A DNA stretch of 15,090 nucleotides from JAVBOP01 sp031550405 (GCA_031550405.1 JAVBOP010000215.1:1-15090); one strand, 5' to 3'. Counted from the stretch's first letter, positions 1 through 8,100 are shown. The notes: generated from the sequence alone by a model not told the origin. Numbers and translations are program-made.

Positions 1-726
1 AGCTGGCTTATGTTGTTGTATGGTATTAAATGCACCAGCCAAAACCTTCTCTTCCATTCCTTCAACATCTATTTTCATAAAATCCAGACGAGATAAGTTT
101 AATGAATCTATCGTCATTTGTTTAACTATCTGCCCTTTACCTTTAGTATAATCGATACTTTGTCCAACATCAGGTGTTAATGTTTTTTGAAGTTCAAGAC
201 TACCAAAACTTGCATAATCCAAATAATTAGGAACAGGAATTTCTAATTCTCCAACTTCATTAGATAAAGCAGACCAAATAGCGCGAACATTAAACAGATT
301 ATTTATAGTAATGTTACCAGTCAAAGCATAAAAGATTCGTTCTTGTGCTTCAATTGCAATAATATTTCCCCAAGTTGTCATCATCCGACCCCATGCAATA
401 CTATGAGCACCTATATTCGCTCCGCAATCCAATGCAAAAATGGTATCATTTTTATTTTTCCTAATCATTTTTAAAATATTGCAAACAAACTGTATTTCAG
501 AAGCATCAAAGATAGATGTTTCCAAAAACTGATAGCCCACGCCATAAGTAATTTGTCCTGCAGATGTTGCATCAAATCTATTAACAAGCATCGGTCCAAT
601 ATCAGTTGCTGTTAAAACAAATGCGTTTTTCTTAGGCGGCAGTAGTGAATTTATTGGTAAATTATTGCTAGCAATTTGCTGTTGATTTGAAAATTCGTTT
701 TTAATTTTTTTCAGATATTCATTCAT
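1..726 (-). CDS. FkbM-family methyltransferase (3' end outside window)
   Basis: The frame is open for 242 codons from an ATG at 726 to the window edge, so the C-terminus is missing. Seen: a SAM-binding motif I, ALDCGANIGAHS (residues 98-109), a motif II-like strand ending in an acidic residue, IAIEAQE (123-129), and DFMKIDVEGME (215-225), the signature of the FkbM methyltransferase fold. Family knowledge: FkbM proteins are SAM-dependent O-methyltransferases that often act on sugars of polysaccharides, glycans or secondary metabolites; the substrate cannot be read here. The first ~90 residues (polar start, then GPMLVNRFD and GVGYQFLE) precede the Rossmann core. A TTG-N16-TATATTTA promoter candidate lies 31 bases upstream. 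The glycosyltransferase at 9598 is too far away to assume one pathway. The family call is secure and the substrate is unknown. Confidence 0.87.
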   Translation of the reverse strand, partial: MNEYLKKIKNEFSNQQQIASNNLPINSLLPPKKNAFVLTATDIGPMLVNRFDATSAGQITYGVGYQFLETSIFDASEIQFVCNILKMIRKNKNDTIFALDCGANIGAHSIAWGRMMTTWGNIIAIEAQERIFYALTGNITINNLFNVRAIWSALSNEVGELEIPVPNYLDYASFGSLELQKTLTPDVGQSIDYTKGKGQIVKQMTIDSLNLSRLDFMKIDVEGMEEKVLAGAFNTIQQHKPA

Positions 727-757
727 AATAATATTAGCTAATAATTATTTCAAATAA

Positions 758-784
758 TAAATATATTATCAATTTCCTTGCCAA
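758..784 (-). promoter_or_regulatory. Promoter candidate for the FkbM-type gene
   Basis: On the minus strand TTG (784-782), a 16-base spacer, then TATATTTA (765-758), ending 31 bases before the ATG. This resembles the Bacteroidota -33 TTG / -7 TAnnTTTG promoter with an A for the last G. The same octamer precedes the genes at 5118 and 9598. In sequence this AT-rich it is only suggestive. Confidence 0.3.
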
Positions 785-846
785 TTAAAAAAAAATTATT
801 ATGCTCTGTTAACACATTTTTTATATATTTGATGTTGTGAAATTGA

Positions 847-1012
847 CAGAAAGTAGACTGCTTTCCAGTTCATCGCGGTAATGGTTAGCTTGAACAATTT
901 AGATGTGCTCAGTGCGGTTTTATATATCTTCGAAAACGGGTGCAACTGGCATACGGTTTACATGCGGATGAATCGTTGGGTAAAGTCAGTAATATTAAAT
1001 AATATTTTCTTA
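847..1012 (+). pseudogene. IS5-type transposase remnant (DUF4096-like N-terminus)
   Basis: Two frames together read like the start of an IS5-group transposase. Frame one gives FPVHRGNG (862-885) and stops at 886. The next frame, from about 881, gives VSLNNLDVLSAVLYIFENGCNW joined directly to HTVYMRMNRWVKS and NIFLKLR. Family knowledge: in intact members the NGC.W motif is followed by about 8-10 residues (roughly RALP..YG.W) before the TVY.R..RW segment, and these are absent here. The fragment therefore has a frameshift, a short in-frame deletion and no DDE catalytic region. No terminal inverted repeats or target duplication were found, so element borders are unknown. It is a dead relic, and a protein of 76 residues from 881 is not expected to be functional. 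Confidence 0.7.
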
Positions 1013-1054
1013 AAACTGAGAATAATACCGTTACTGTCCATAGCTACTCAAAAC

Positions 1055-1085
1055 AACTATGGGCGAAAAAAATCCGCCCATAGTT
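1055..1085 (-). terminator. Strong hairpin downstream of the DUF5684-like gene
   Basis: AACTATGGGCG (1055-1065) and CGCCCATAGTT (1075-1085) are perfect 11-base inverted repeats with a 9-base loop, starting 22 bases past the stop of the minus-strand gene at 1108. On the minus strand the loop is GATTTTTTT, but only GTTTTG follows the stem, so the U-tract is weak. CTATGG (1057-1062) could instead pair with CCATAG at 1038-1043. Termination is the simplest reading; a relic of the neighbouring insertion element is an alternative. Confidence 0.5.
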
Positions 1086-1107
1086 TGCTTCACATTCCAA
1101 AAGTTGG

Positions 1108-1590
1108 TTAAAAGCTGCTGTAATCTTTGTTGCTCTCTTCGGCAGGGCTGTTCAATGGCGTGTATTTTGAATCATCGAATCCCAATATCAGATAAAATAT
1201 TGGTGTCAGTAATATCATTCCTACGGCAAAAACTGTTTCTTTGCCGAAGCGCTTTGCAATGTCCAAATTTACAAGTATGGATATTACCAGACAAACGATT
1301 GACAGCGGAATGGATAATATCCAGCCGACAACCGGTATAATTGATACGACGACCGAGCCTAACACCAAATATAGGTACCAAGTTGGGCGCTCAGCTATCT
1401 GTATTAAAATATAGAAGTTATAAACAGGCACAATAGCTTTCCAGCCTTCATGTCCAGCTTTTATAAATACTTTCCATAACCCTATTGCTATCGCCGCATA
1501 GGCTATCAAGCCGATAAAACTGGCCACCATTATTGAACCCAGTGCCATTGCTGTTGTTGCAGCATCGGGAGTTGTACTGAAATCATACAT
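1108..1590 (-). CDS. DUF5684-like small integral membrane protein
   Basis: 160 residues starting at the ATG at 1590, which has an AAGGA ribosome site (1603-1599) 8 bases upstream; an in-frame TTG at 1596 is possible but less well placed. Seen: a hydrophobic segment at about residues 15-40, an amphipathic stretch reading KAGHEGWKAIVPVYNFYIL followed by ERPTW, two closely spaced hydrophobic segments at about 70-108, and a last one at about 118-138, then a polar tail ending in DYSSF. The GxxGWxAxxPxYNxYxLxxIxxRPxW pattern is characteristic of the family annotated as DUF5684, sometimes mislabelled signal peptidase I. No peptidase residues are seen and the function is unknown. It appears monocistronic, separated by about 200 bases from the restriction-modification operon. 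Confidence 0.75.
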   Translation of the reverse strand: MYDFSTTPDAATTAMALGSIMVASFIGLIAYAAIAIGLWKVFIKAGHEGWKAIVPVYNFYILIQIAERPTWYLYLVLGSVVVSIIPVVGWILSIPLSIVCLVISILVNLDIAKRFGKETVFAVGMILLTPIFYLILGFDDSKYTPLNSPAEESNKDYSSF

Positions 1591-1596
1591 AATCAA

Positions 1597-1792
1597 ATTC
1601 CTTATAAAATGAAAAAACAGTGAAAATAAGTTTTATATAGTTAAAGTAATTCCCAAATATAATTATTAAAAAATTAATAAATGCCTTCGATTGACTTAAT
1701 ATATTTATTAATAAATATTCATAAATACCGTCTATATTACCTTTTCTAAAATGCCATTTCTCAACATTTCTAAGTTCAAGAGGTAATCGGCT
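1597..1792. other. AT-rich gap with a dyad and coding-like frames past the methyltransferase stop
   Basis: It holds an inverted repeat, TATTTATTAAT (1702-1712) / ATTCATAAATA (1717-1727), one mismatch, 4-base loop. Between 1792 and about 1700 the minus strand stays open in the methyltransferase frame beyond its TAA (reading SRLPLELRNVEKWHFRKGN...), and a second frame reads ADYLLNLEMLRNGILEKVI to a stop at 1732. No start codon or family could be assigned to either. Confidence 0.4.
1702..1727. repeat. A/T-rich dyad, copy 1 (one arm mismatch)
   Basis: TTATTAA-N6-TTCATAA core inside longer arms. Its right half, AAATATTCATAAATA (1713-1727), recurs exactly on the minus strand at 12935-12921, and the first 14 bases recur at 3817-3830. 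It lies 3' of the restriction-modification operon and 5' of the DUF5684-like gene. Confidence 0.6.
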
Positions 1793-2617
1793 TTATTGAA
1801 ACAATACCGCAACAGCATCAATGTTATTTTTCTTTTCTTGAACAAATTGCAATTTATATTCATCTCTTATATTGCCATTATTATCAAGCCTATCTAAAAT
1901 CATTTGATAATATTCAGGGTGAAGTTCACAGCTGATAAAGTTTCTTTCAAGTTGTTTGCATAAAACTAACTCACTGCCACTGCCACCAAATAAAATAAAA
2001 CAGTCATCATTTTTCTGTGTACAAGATTTAATTAACATTTCAACTAAAGCCAACGGAATTTGGCACGAATGAAAAGTTTTATCTTTACTTACATTTTTGA
2101 CTAAATCATAATAAAACCAACTATATGGCATTCTACCTATATGTCCATTTGCAATACGTTCTTTAATTCTTTTATCTGTCGGATTTTGATATGGAACAGC
2201 TACATTATCCTTGTAAAAAGCATTGTCTTTACTTTTTGTTGCATGTAAAATACTTCTGTGAGCTGTGGTAAATCTTCTTGGGCTATGCCCTACATTAGTA
2301 TTATAAACCCAAACATAATCTTGTACATCAAAAGTATTATCATCTAAATATTTAACTCTTAAATAAGCATTTTGCTTAGGATAATTCATCATAAATAAAT
2401 TGCCCGTTGGTTTGATAATGCGCATACATTCTTTTGTAAGTTCAATATACCAATCTATATAGTCATTCCATTTTTGCGTATAGTTTTTTCCTGCATAATT
2501 AATTCCAACATTATAATCAGGATCACCATAAACCATATCTATACTATTACTTGGAATAGATTTAAGAATTTTTAATACATCTTCATTAAAAACTTTATTT
2601 CTAAATTCTTCTAACAT
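1793..2617 (-). CDS. Beta-class DNA methyltransferase of a type II R-M system
   Basis: 274 residues. Motif order is that of beta-class amino-methyltransferases (N6-adenine or N4-cytosine): catalytic motif IV near the N-terminus (MVYGDPDYNVG, DPDY at 32-35), a central recognition region (about 100-175), motif X-like HSCQIPLALVEMLI (183-196), SAM-binding FGGSGS (210-215), and motif II SCELHPEYY (229-237). Motif IV reads DPDY rather than the usual DPPY; the flanking motifs are intact, so the enzyme is probably active. RFTTAHRSILHATKSKDNAFY is typical of this methylase group. It is the last gene of the operon: its ATG (2617) follows the endonuclease TAA by one base, implying translational coupling. 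It should protect host DNA from that endonuclease. The recognition sequence and the methylated base cannot be read from here. Confidence 0.9.
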   Translation of the reverse strand: MLEEFRNKVFNEDVLKILKSIPSNSIDMVYGDPDYNVGINYAGKNYTQKWNDYIDWYIELTKECMRIIKPTGNLFMMNYPKQNAYLRVKYLDDNTFDVQDYVWVYNTNVGHSPRRFTTAHRSILHATKSKDNAFYKDNVAVPYQNPTDKRIKERIANGHIGRMPYSWFYYDLVKNVSKDKTFHSCQIPLALVEMLIKSCTQKNDDCFILFGGSGSELVLCKQLERNFISCELHPEYYQMILDRLDNNGNIRDEYKLQFVQEKKNNIDAVAVLFQ

Positions 2618-2618
2618 A

Positions 2619-3437
2619 TTACTTTATACTAATTAATTTATATGAAGCTGATTTAATAAATTTGATTGAAGTGATATCTAATGGATTATCAAAAGTATAA
2701 GCCCAAAGTTTAATAGTATCATTCAATTTTCCCTTTTCTCTAACAACATAAACACCATAAATATTTTTAATTTTTCCCTTTAATTCTGTATTTTGGTTTG
2801 CATTGTAATAATAAAGAAATGGATGATAAATTTGATACACGTTAAAATTATCAGGTTTGCCATTTTTACCTTCAAAAACTCCTATTGTTCCTTGGAATTC
2901 AATAGTTAAATCAACTTCAATTTGTATATTTTTTAATTCAAGTTTATCTTTACCGAATGAATATTCAAATGAGGTTTTGGTTCTGTGTGGAAAATACGTT
3001 TTAGGACGTTTTAAAACATCTACATCATCAAATTCAGTATCTTTACCAAACAGAAAATGATGCAAGATTCTTTGATTATTAGCAACCGATAATATATTAC
3101 TTTCACTTGAGTTATATTGATTTAAAATAGATTTTTTATATTCCCAGTCTATTTCTTTTTGAATTGGCTCAAATGGATGAAAAACCCTATCAATTCCTTT
3201 TATAAATTTATGTCTTCCACTACCTAAATGTATAATTGCATAATCATTTTCTATTAATTTTTTAGAAAGTTTATTTTTATTGTCAAGTTTAGTTGCATCA
3301 AATGGATTTCCAAAGCCATGTTTTTTAGAAATATCTTTTACTAAGCCATTGTGAAATACATAGTCATTACATTTGACACAAATATCAAAGAGTTCTTCTA
3401 TAACTAACGATTTCTTATTTGTTCTTGTTTGTCTCAT
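2619..3437 (-). CDS. Putative type II restriction endonuclease (PD-(D/E)XK)
   Basis: 272 residues. The N-terminal ~85 residues look like a winged-helix/DNA-reading region (FDATKLDNKNKLSKKLIENDY, then HLGSGRHKFIKG). The C-terminal half holds a PD-(D/E)XK-like core: IEVDLTIEF (173-181) with D176, then a strand GVFEGKNG (186-193) with E189 and K191, followed by a helix-like segment YQIYHPFLYYYN and a strand IYGVYVVRE. Lack of a signal peptide fits cytoplasmic action. The call also rests on position: it sits 6 bases after the small ORF and 1 base before the methyltransferase gene. The endonuclease role is inferred from fold motif plus context; I do not recognise a characterised isoschizomer. G+C is visibly low, like the rest of this operon. 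Confidence 0.77.
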   Translation of the reverse strand: MRQTRTNKKSLVIEELFDICVKCNDYVFHNGLVKDISKKHGFGNPFDATKLDNKNKLSKKLIENDYAIIHLGSGRHKFIKGIDRVFHPFEPIQKEIDWEYKKSILNQYNSSESNILSVANNQRILHHFLFGKDTEFDDVDVLKRPKTYFPHRTKTSFEYSFGKDKLELKNIQIEVDLTIEFQGTIGVFEGKNGKPDNFNVYQIYHPFLYYYNANQNTELKGKIKNIYGVYVVREKGKLNDTIKLWAYTFDNPLDITSIKFIKSASYKLISIK

Positions 3438-3443
3438 AATATT

Positions 3444-3608
3444 CTAAAAATTTTCGATTAATTCTTTTAAATCTTCAACTTCATACTTTTCTATAATTTG
3501 ATTTTCAAAAATAACTAATAATTCATCTCCAACCCAGTCTAATTCATCAAAAGGCTCTGTTGTTGTCCTGAAATATGAATAAATTTTATCATATTGTTCT
3601 TGCATCAT
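3444..3608 (-). CDS. Small acidic ORF (54 aa) in the R-M operon, function unknown
   Basis: ATG at 3608 (a second ATG follows at once), TAG at 3444. The protein begins MMQEQYDKIYSYF, continues FDELDWVGDELLVIFENQ and ends EVEDLKELIENF. It is strongly acidic, with an alternating beta-like stretch and a C-terminal helix-like end. Its ATG overlaps the TGA of the upstream methyltransferase fragment (ATGA overlap type) and its stop lies 6 bases before the endonuclease ATG, so it is embedded in one transcription unit. There is no helix-turn-helix, so it is unlike a classical controller (C) protein. It could be an independent small protein, a subunit or inhibitor of the nuclease, or the leftover tail of a gene whose middle was lost. 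Coding status is supported by packing and composition only. Confidence 0.55.
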   Translation of the reverse strand: MMQEQYDKIYSYFRTTTEPFDELDWVGDELLVIFENQIIEKYEVEDLKELIENF

Positions 3609-3799
3609 ATTCTGTCCACAAAAATCATATCTACATAATTATCTGGAAAACGCTGCATAATTTCCAAACAATCTCCAGCATATAAAGCAGTATTATCTGT
3701 CTTGTATTTAGGGTGAATAGGAATTTGCACTCCATTGCTTGCAATATTTTCTATAATGTTTTCAAAATGTATATTTGTTTCTGTTATTATATCTTGCAT
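3605..3799 (-). pseudogene. Truncated N-terminus of a second DNA methyltransferase
   Basis: 64 codons from ATG 3799 to TGA 3605. The end reads LYAGDCLEIMQRFPDNYVDMIFVD and then RI-stop. Family knowledge: this is the standard run-up to catalytic motif IV of site-specific DNA methyltransferases (GDCLE.M..FPDN.VDMIF.DPPY); the frame breaks immediately after the D that should begin DPPY. No catalytic or SAM-binding part remains in this frame, and the rest was not seen in the window. It is the first ORF of the R-M operon, so it may still be translated as a leader that couples translation to the 54-residue ORF, whose ATG overlaps its stop. Alternatively it marks a recombination junction where the module replaced the end of an older methyltransferase. 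Confidence 0.75.
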
Positions 3800-3801
3800 A
3801 T

Positions 3802-3829
3802 TTTATGAAAATGAAAAAATATTCATAAA
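3802..3829. repeat. A/T-rich dyad, copy 2 (12-base loop)
   Basis: TTTATGAA (3802-3809) / TTCATAAA (3822-3829). It contains ATGAAAAAATATTCATAA at 3811-3828, identical over 18 bases to 5022-5039, and AAATATTCATAAAT at 3817-3830, identical over 14 bases to 1713-1726. It fills most of the 39-base gap between the lipoprotein stop and the methyltransferase fragment's ATG, which it nearly abuts. Confidence 0.65.
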
Positions 3830-3838
3830 TGTATTACA

Positions 3839-4888
3839 TTATTCTGCAATTATCGCATCAATATTGCTTTTTATTATGTGTGAACTTTTCCTTTCATTAG
3901 AAGTAGCATCATAAACGGTCAATATCGAATTTGCGTTTGCTTTGCTTTCTATAAAATATATTTCATCGCGAATATAGTTATATTCCAATAACTTACAAGA
4001 TGTTTTCAATAAACTTGCTGCTGTTTTTGCCGAAGATAATACTATTTTCCACAAATTGCTATTAGAAGATATGTAAGCATTTTTTTGCGATATCGCAAGT
4101 CCTGTTGGATAAACATTTTGCGCTGATTCATTATTTGAACCCAACATGATTTTCGAACTAACCGCAGGTTCTTTCTGAGTAATATCAATCACAGTAACGT
4201 ATGCCGGACTTTTTGCCTCCACCTCATCCTCTTTGCCACAACCAAGAGAAACCACATAAATAGACTTGCCATCGTAAGTAGATGCAATATATCGCGGATA
4301 CGGCGATACCGGCAAATTGATGTAATTTTTTAACGTCCGAGTATCAATTACAGAGACAGTATCGTCGCTGCCTTCAGACTTATTATTAGCGCAAGCATAG
4401 ACCTGATTGCCCATGCCTTCGATTGCGAAATATCCAGTACCTGAGCACTGTATTTGCGACGCAGCAATACTATAACTCGTTATATCCAATATAGTTACAG
4501 TTCCTGAACCGGAATGGCATACATAGGCATCCGTTGCATTGGGAAAGCATATATCGGTCGGCGGCATATTGCTTGCCAAATAATCAACCTTTGCAACAAG
4601 CTCGTAACTTTTATCTTTGATGACATATATGGCGAAATCGGAAGGCACAACAAGATAGTAATTTTCGCGGAAGTGCTTGATTTTATTAATCTTGCCCTTT
4701 ATTTCAAAGCTTAGATTCAGTGGTGCAAAACTGCTATCCAATAATGAATATTTATTCATAATATTCGAATCTGCGAACAGGTACGTCCCCGTATTGGTGT
4801 AATTATCAATAACGCCTTCTTCCGAAGAGCATGAAATCATTGCCGCTGCAACGAAAACTGCTATAATTGCCAGTTGTATATTTTTCAT
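3839..4888 (-). CDS. Lipoprotein with a YncE-like beta-propeller
   Basis: 349 residues from the ATG at 4888; the frame extends 6 codons further to a TTG at 4906, but the ATG gives the better lipoprotein signal: KN, a hydrophobic core, then AAAMISC with the lipid-modified Cys at residue 20 followed by SSEEG. The mature part is a string of short blade-like repeats: TDICFPNATDAYVCHSGSGTVTILD, GNQVYACANN...VSVIDTRT, YIASTYDGKSIYVVSL...VTVIDI, LAISQKNAYISSNSNLWKI, LEYNYIRDEIYFIE. The (V/I)Y(V/A)...(T/V)VxxID pattern is typical of YncE/PQQ-like or surface-layer propellers. Membrane anchoring, periplasmic or outer-surface, is expected. No catalytic residues are apparent; binding or scaffolding is likely. 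It is divergent from the giant secreted protein at 5118, with a 229-base shared upstream region, which allows joint regulation. Confidence 0.78.
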   Translation of the reverse strand: MKNIQLAIIAVFVAAAMISCSSEEGVIDNYTNTGTYLFADSNIMNKYSLLDSSFAPLNLSFEIKGKINKIKHFRENYYLVVPSDFAIYVIKDKSYELVAKVDYLASNMPPTDICFPNATDAYVCHSGSGTVTILDITSYSIAASQIQCSGTGYFAIEGMGNQVYACANNKSEGSDDTVSVIDTRTLKNYINLPVSPYPRYIASTYDGKSIYVVSLGCGKEDEVEAKSPAYVTVIDITQKEPAVSSKIMLGSNNESAQNVYPTGLAISQKNAYISSNSNLWKIVLSSAKTAASLLKTSCKLLEYNYIRDEIYFIESKANANSILTVYDATSNERKSSHIIKSNIDAIIAE

Positions 4889-5019
4889 ATTTTTAAATAA
4901 TTTCAATCAAATAACTCCGTTTCCAATATAACAAAAATAAGCTAATAATTTGCAAATATATTTTAATAAAATGAATGTTTTTGCCTTCAGCAATTATTTA
5001 AAAAAATAAGCAGGCACAT

Positions 5020-5039
5020 TTATGAAAAAATATTCATAA
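5020..5039. repeat. A/T-rich dyad, copy 3 (7-bp arms, 6-base centre)
   Basis: TTATGAA (5020-5026), AAAATA, TTCATAA (5033-5039). It lies between the divergent genes starting at 4888 and 5118. Bases 5022-5039 duplicate 3811-3828 exactly. It could be an operator for either gene or an interspersed hairpin. Confidence 0.6.
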
Positions 5040-5051
5040 TATGATGGTGGC

Positions 5052-5080
5052 TTGCAGTTTGTATTTTTTTTGTATATTTA
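5052..5080 (+). promoter_or_regulatory. Promoter candidate for the giant secreted protein
   Basis: TTG (5052-5054), an 18-base spacer, then TATATTTA (5073-5080), 37 bases before the ATG at 5118. The 11-mer TGTATATTTAT (5071-5081) also occurs at 9541-9551 ahead of the glycosyltransferase gene. It matches the Bacteroidota -33/-7 layout imperfectly (final A, not G). Confidence 0.4.
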
Positions 5081-5117
5081 TATTGTTGTTCTTAAGTTGT
5101 AATAATGCAGGTATAAT

Positions 5118-8100
5118 ATGAAAAATATATATATATTTCTGGCAGTGCTGTTTTGCATGCTGGCAGGCACAATTGAGGCAGATGCCAAGTACTGGAAAAA
5201 AGCTGAATTGCCCGCAAGTGCCCAAAATGTGCTGTGGCTGGATATATTTTTTATCGATGCTCAGACAGGCTGGGCGTGCGGCAGAGGGAATCACGATGTA
5301 AACGGACGTATCGCCCGAACTACCGATGGCGGCAAAACATGGAGTATTACATTGCTGCCGATATGGTTTCTTGAGAGCATACATTTTGCAGATAAAACAC
5401 ATGGATTTTGCTCCGGACCAGACGGAGTATATTCTACCACAGACGGCGGCGCAACATGGTTGCCCGTATCATACATGAACAACCTGATACAGGCAGATTT
5501 GGCGGATATATGGGGCTGCTATATGCTCTCGAAGGACACTGTATATCTTGCAGGCGGCGGATGCCTTCCCAGCCTGACAACAATAAGCGGGCACCGCATA
5601 ATATGGCGCTCAACAGATGCCGGCAGCACATGGACAGCCTATGACCTGACTTATGTGCCTCTTGACGGCAGCGCAAACTACTTTTCAGGCTTGACAGATG
5701 TGATGGTATATAAGAATGGGCTTGGATTTGCCTCAAGCAGCGGGCTCGTATGGAAAACAGCGGACTATGGCGAAACATGGGATATAGCATCGCAGACATC
5801 AGACAATATGTCATGGCAGGAAGAAATCACTAATTATCCGGGCACTAACTCCATACTTGTGCCATTTTCCGGCTTGGATTGCAGCGGCGGCTATGGCGGC
5901 GGCGGTATGCGGTTTTCTACCGATTATACCAATCCATACGGCTGGGTCGAGGCTTATGTGGGCGGCTCCATGTTTGGCGCATACCTGCTTGGTTCTCAGG
6001 AAGGCTGGGCGTGCGGCGAATTTCGCGGGGTATATTATACAAACAATGCAGGAAATGGCTGGGCATTGAAAAACTGCGGCATTGACGACGGCGATGACCT
6101 CGACGATATATTCTTCATAAGCCGCGATAATGGCTGGGTGGTTGGCGACAATATATATCACCTTGCCGAGGCAGAAATGTTTGTCGATAAGGATACCGTT
6201 GATTTTGAGGTACTATGCGCATCGGCTCAGAAGTATGACACCGTCAGAATCAAGAATATGAGCTTCGATATCTCATACATGTATATCGCTGCACTTAAAA
6301 AAGACAGCAATTTTACTGTTATCCAGCCCACATATCCCAATACACCCGTGCAGCCATGCAATGAAGTCAAAGTTATTGTCAAATATGAGCCTAAGTCTCT
6401 GGGAAACCATACGTTTGCCATTATAGCGGAGATGACGCCCGAAAACAGCTCGATAACATTGCGGGACACTATATATTACAAAGGCAGCAGGCAGGAAGCC
6501 ACTACCATATCCTCTCTTGATACTATTGATTTTGGCGATGTACCTGTTAAGCAAAATGCCTTCAAAGACCTTAAGTGGCTATCTCAAAGCAGCGATACGC
6601 TAAAAAAATATTCATCTACAGTTAAAGATATTGATATAACTAATGTAACATGGTCGGGCGATATATTCGTTGTAAGCGATACCGGCAATACCATGCGTTT
6701 CAAAGTGTCGCCAATAGATACAGGCGTGATATATATTACTTATTCCTTCGAATTCGGCGAGTGCAGCGATAAGCGCAATGTGGTGCTGAAGGTCAGGGGC
6801 TTGGCTCCGGTTATCAAGGCATCTCAATACAGCACCAAGATTGATGTGCAGTGCAAGGCGGATACCGTTATCCCGCTTGTTATAGGCAATTATGGCAATG
6901 CCGACCTGATAATAGATGAAATATCAATAGTCGATACAAATGTAAATTGTGATATACTTGGGTTTGCGTCGGAAAGGATATACCCTTTGACCATAAAGCC
7001 GAATGCTTGCGATACGTTGAAATTGAGATTATATTCGGATATACCCGATACTTTCAAGGTGGAATTATTAATTTTTAGTAATGATACCAGACGCTTCAAC
7101 GCTATAACGCCATATCCTGTCAGCCTTGAGGCAGTATTTTATAAAACCATATTCAGCGACAGCATCATCAGTATTGACTTTGGCGACGTGTGTATCGGAA
7201 GGACTGTTGAGAAGAATGCGAGCATACGCAATACAGGCAATGACACTGCCTATGTACCGTCTGTGAAGTTCAAGCTGCCGGAATACAGTGTAATTAAGCG
7301 GCCGGAGCGTTTTACGCCAATGCAGGTCGGCACTTATACCATACGCTTTAATCCTGCATCAATGGGCAATTTTATAGATACACTTAATGTGGTTACGACG
7401 CCGTGCAGTACGCCGTACAGGATTGCCGTGCGCGGCAGAGGTGTGAGCAATAAGGTGGAGGTATTGCCGCAAAATATCACCACAAAGCAGAATATCAATG
7501 TCGAAAAAATATATTCTATTGAGGTTAAGTCCAAGGCAATACAGGATATTACGATAGATACGGCATATATGCTGCCTGTAATGCCGGATGTGGATATTGC
7601 TATTTTAAATAATTTTCCATTAACATTAGCGCCTGATGCCAGTACAAACATAGATATTAAGGTCATCTCTGCTGTTGAAACTGTATATAACGGCAGTATG
7701 TATCTGCACCTTTCCAGCGAGTGCTTTGATACTATTGATGTGCCTGTAAATATTGAGTTTATGACAAATATAATCGAATATAAGGATAATAGCGGTAATG
7801 ACGTTGTATATATAGGACATAGCTCGCATTGCACCGATGAGGTACTTTATGATACGATATGGGTAACCAACACGCAGCCTTATGTATTTAAGTCGCTTAA
7901 ATTCGATGATGATATGGCAGGTTATGGCATAATCAGCGATTTGGCGCTGCCAAAAGAGATAGGAGCGGACGGCAGAGAGCAGGTGATTGTTGCGTTTAGT
8001 CCTCAAATCGAAGGTGATTATGAAAATAAATTAATTTTTGAGATGCAGGATAAGGCGACAAATGGAATAGAATATGACACTGTTACCATGCGCAATACCT

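Noticed and set aside
1059..1340. Plus-strand ORF of 93 codons
   Set aside because: It runs through the hairpin and antisense to the DUF5684-like gene, which has a ribosome site and family pattern.
3444..3608. The small acidic ORF as a controller (C) protein of the R-M system
   Set aside because: No helix-turn-helix pattern and a strongly acidic sequence, so the C-protein label was not used.
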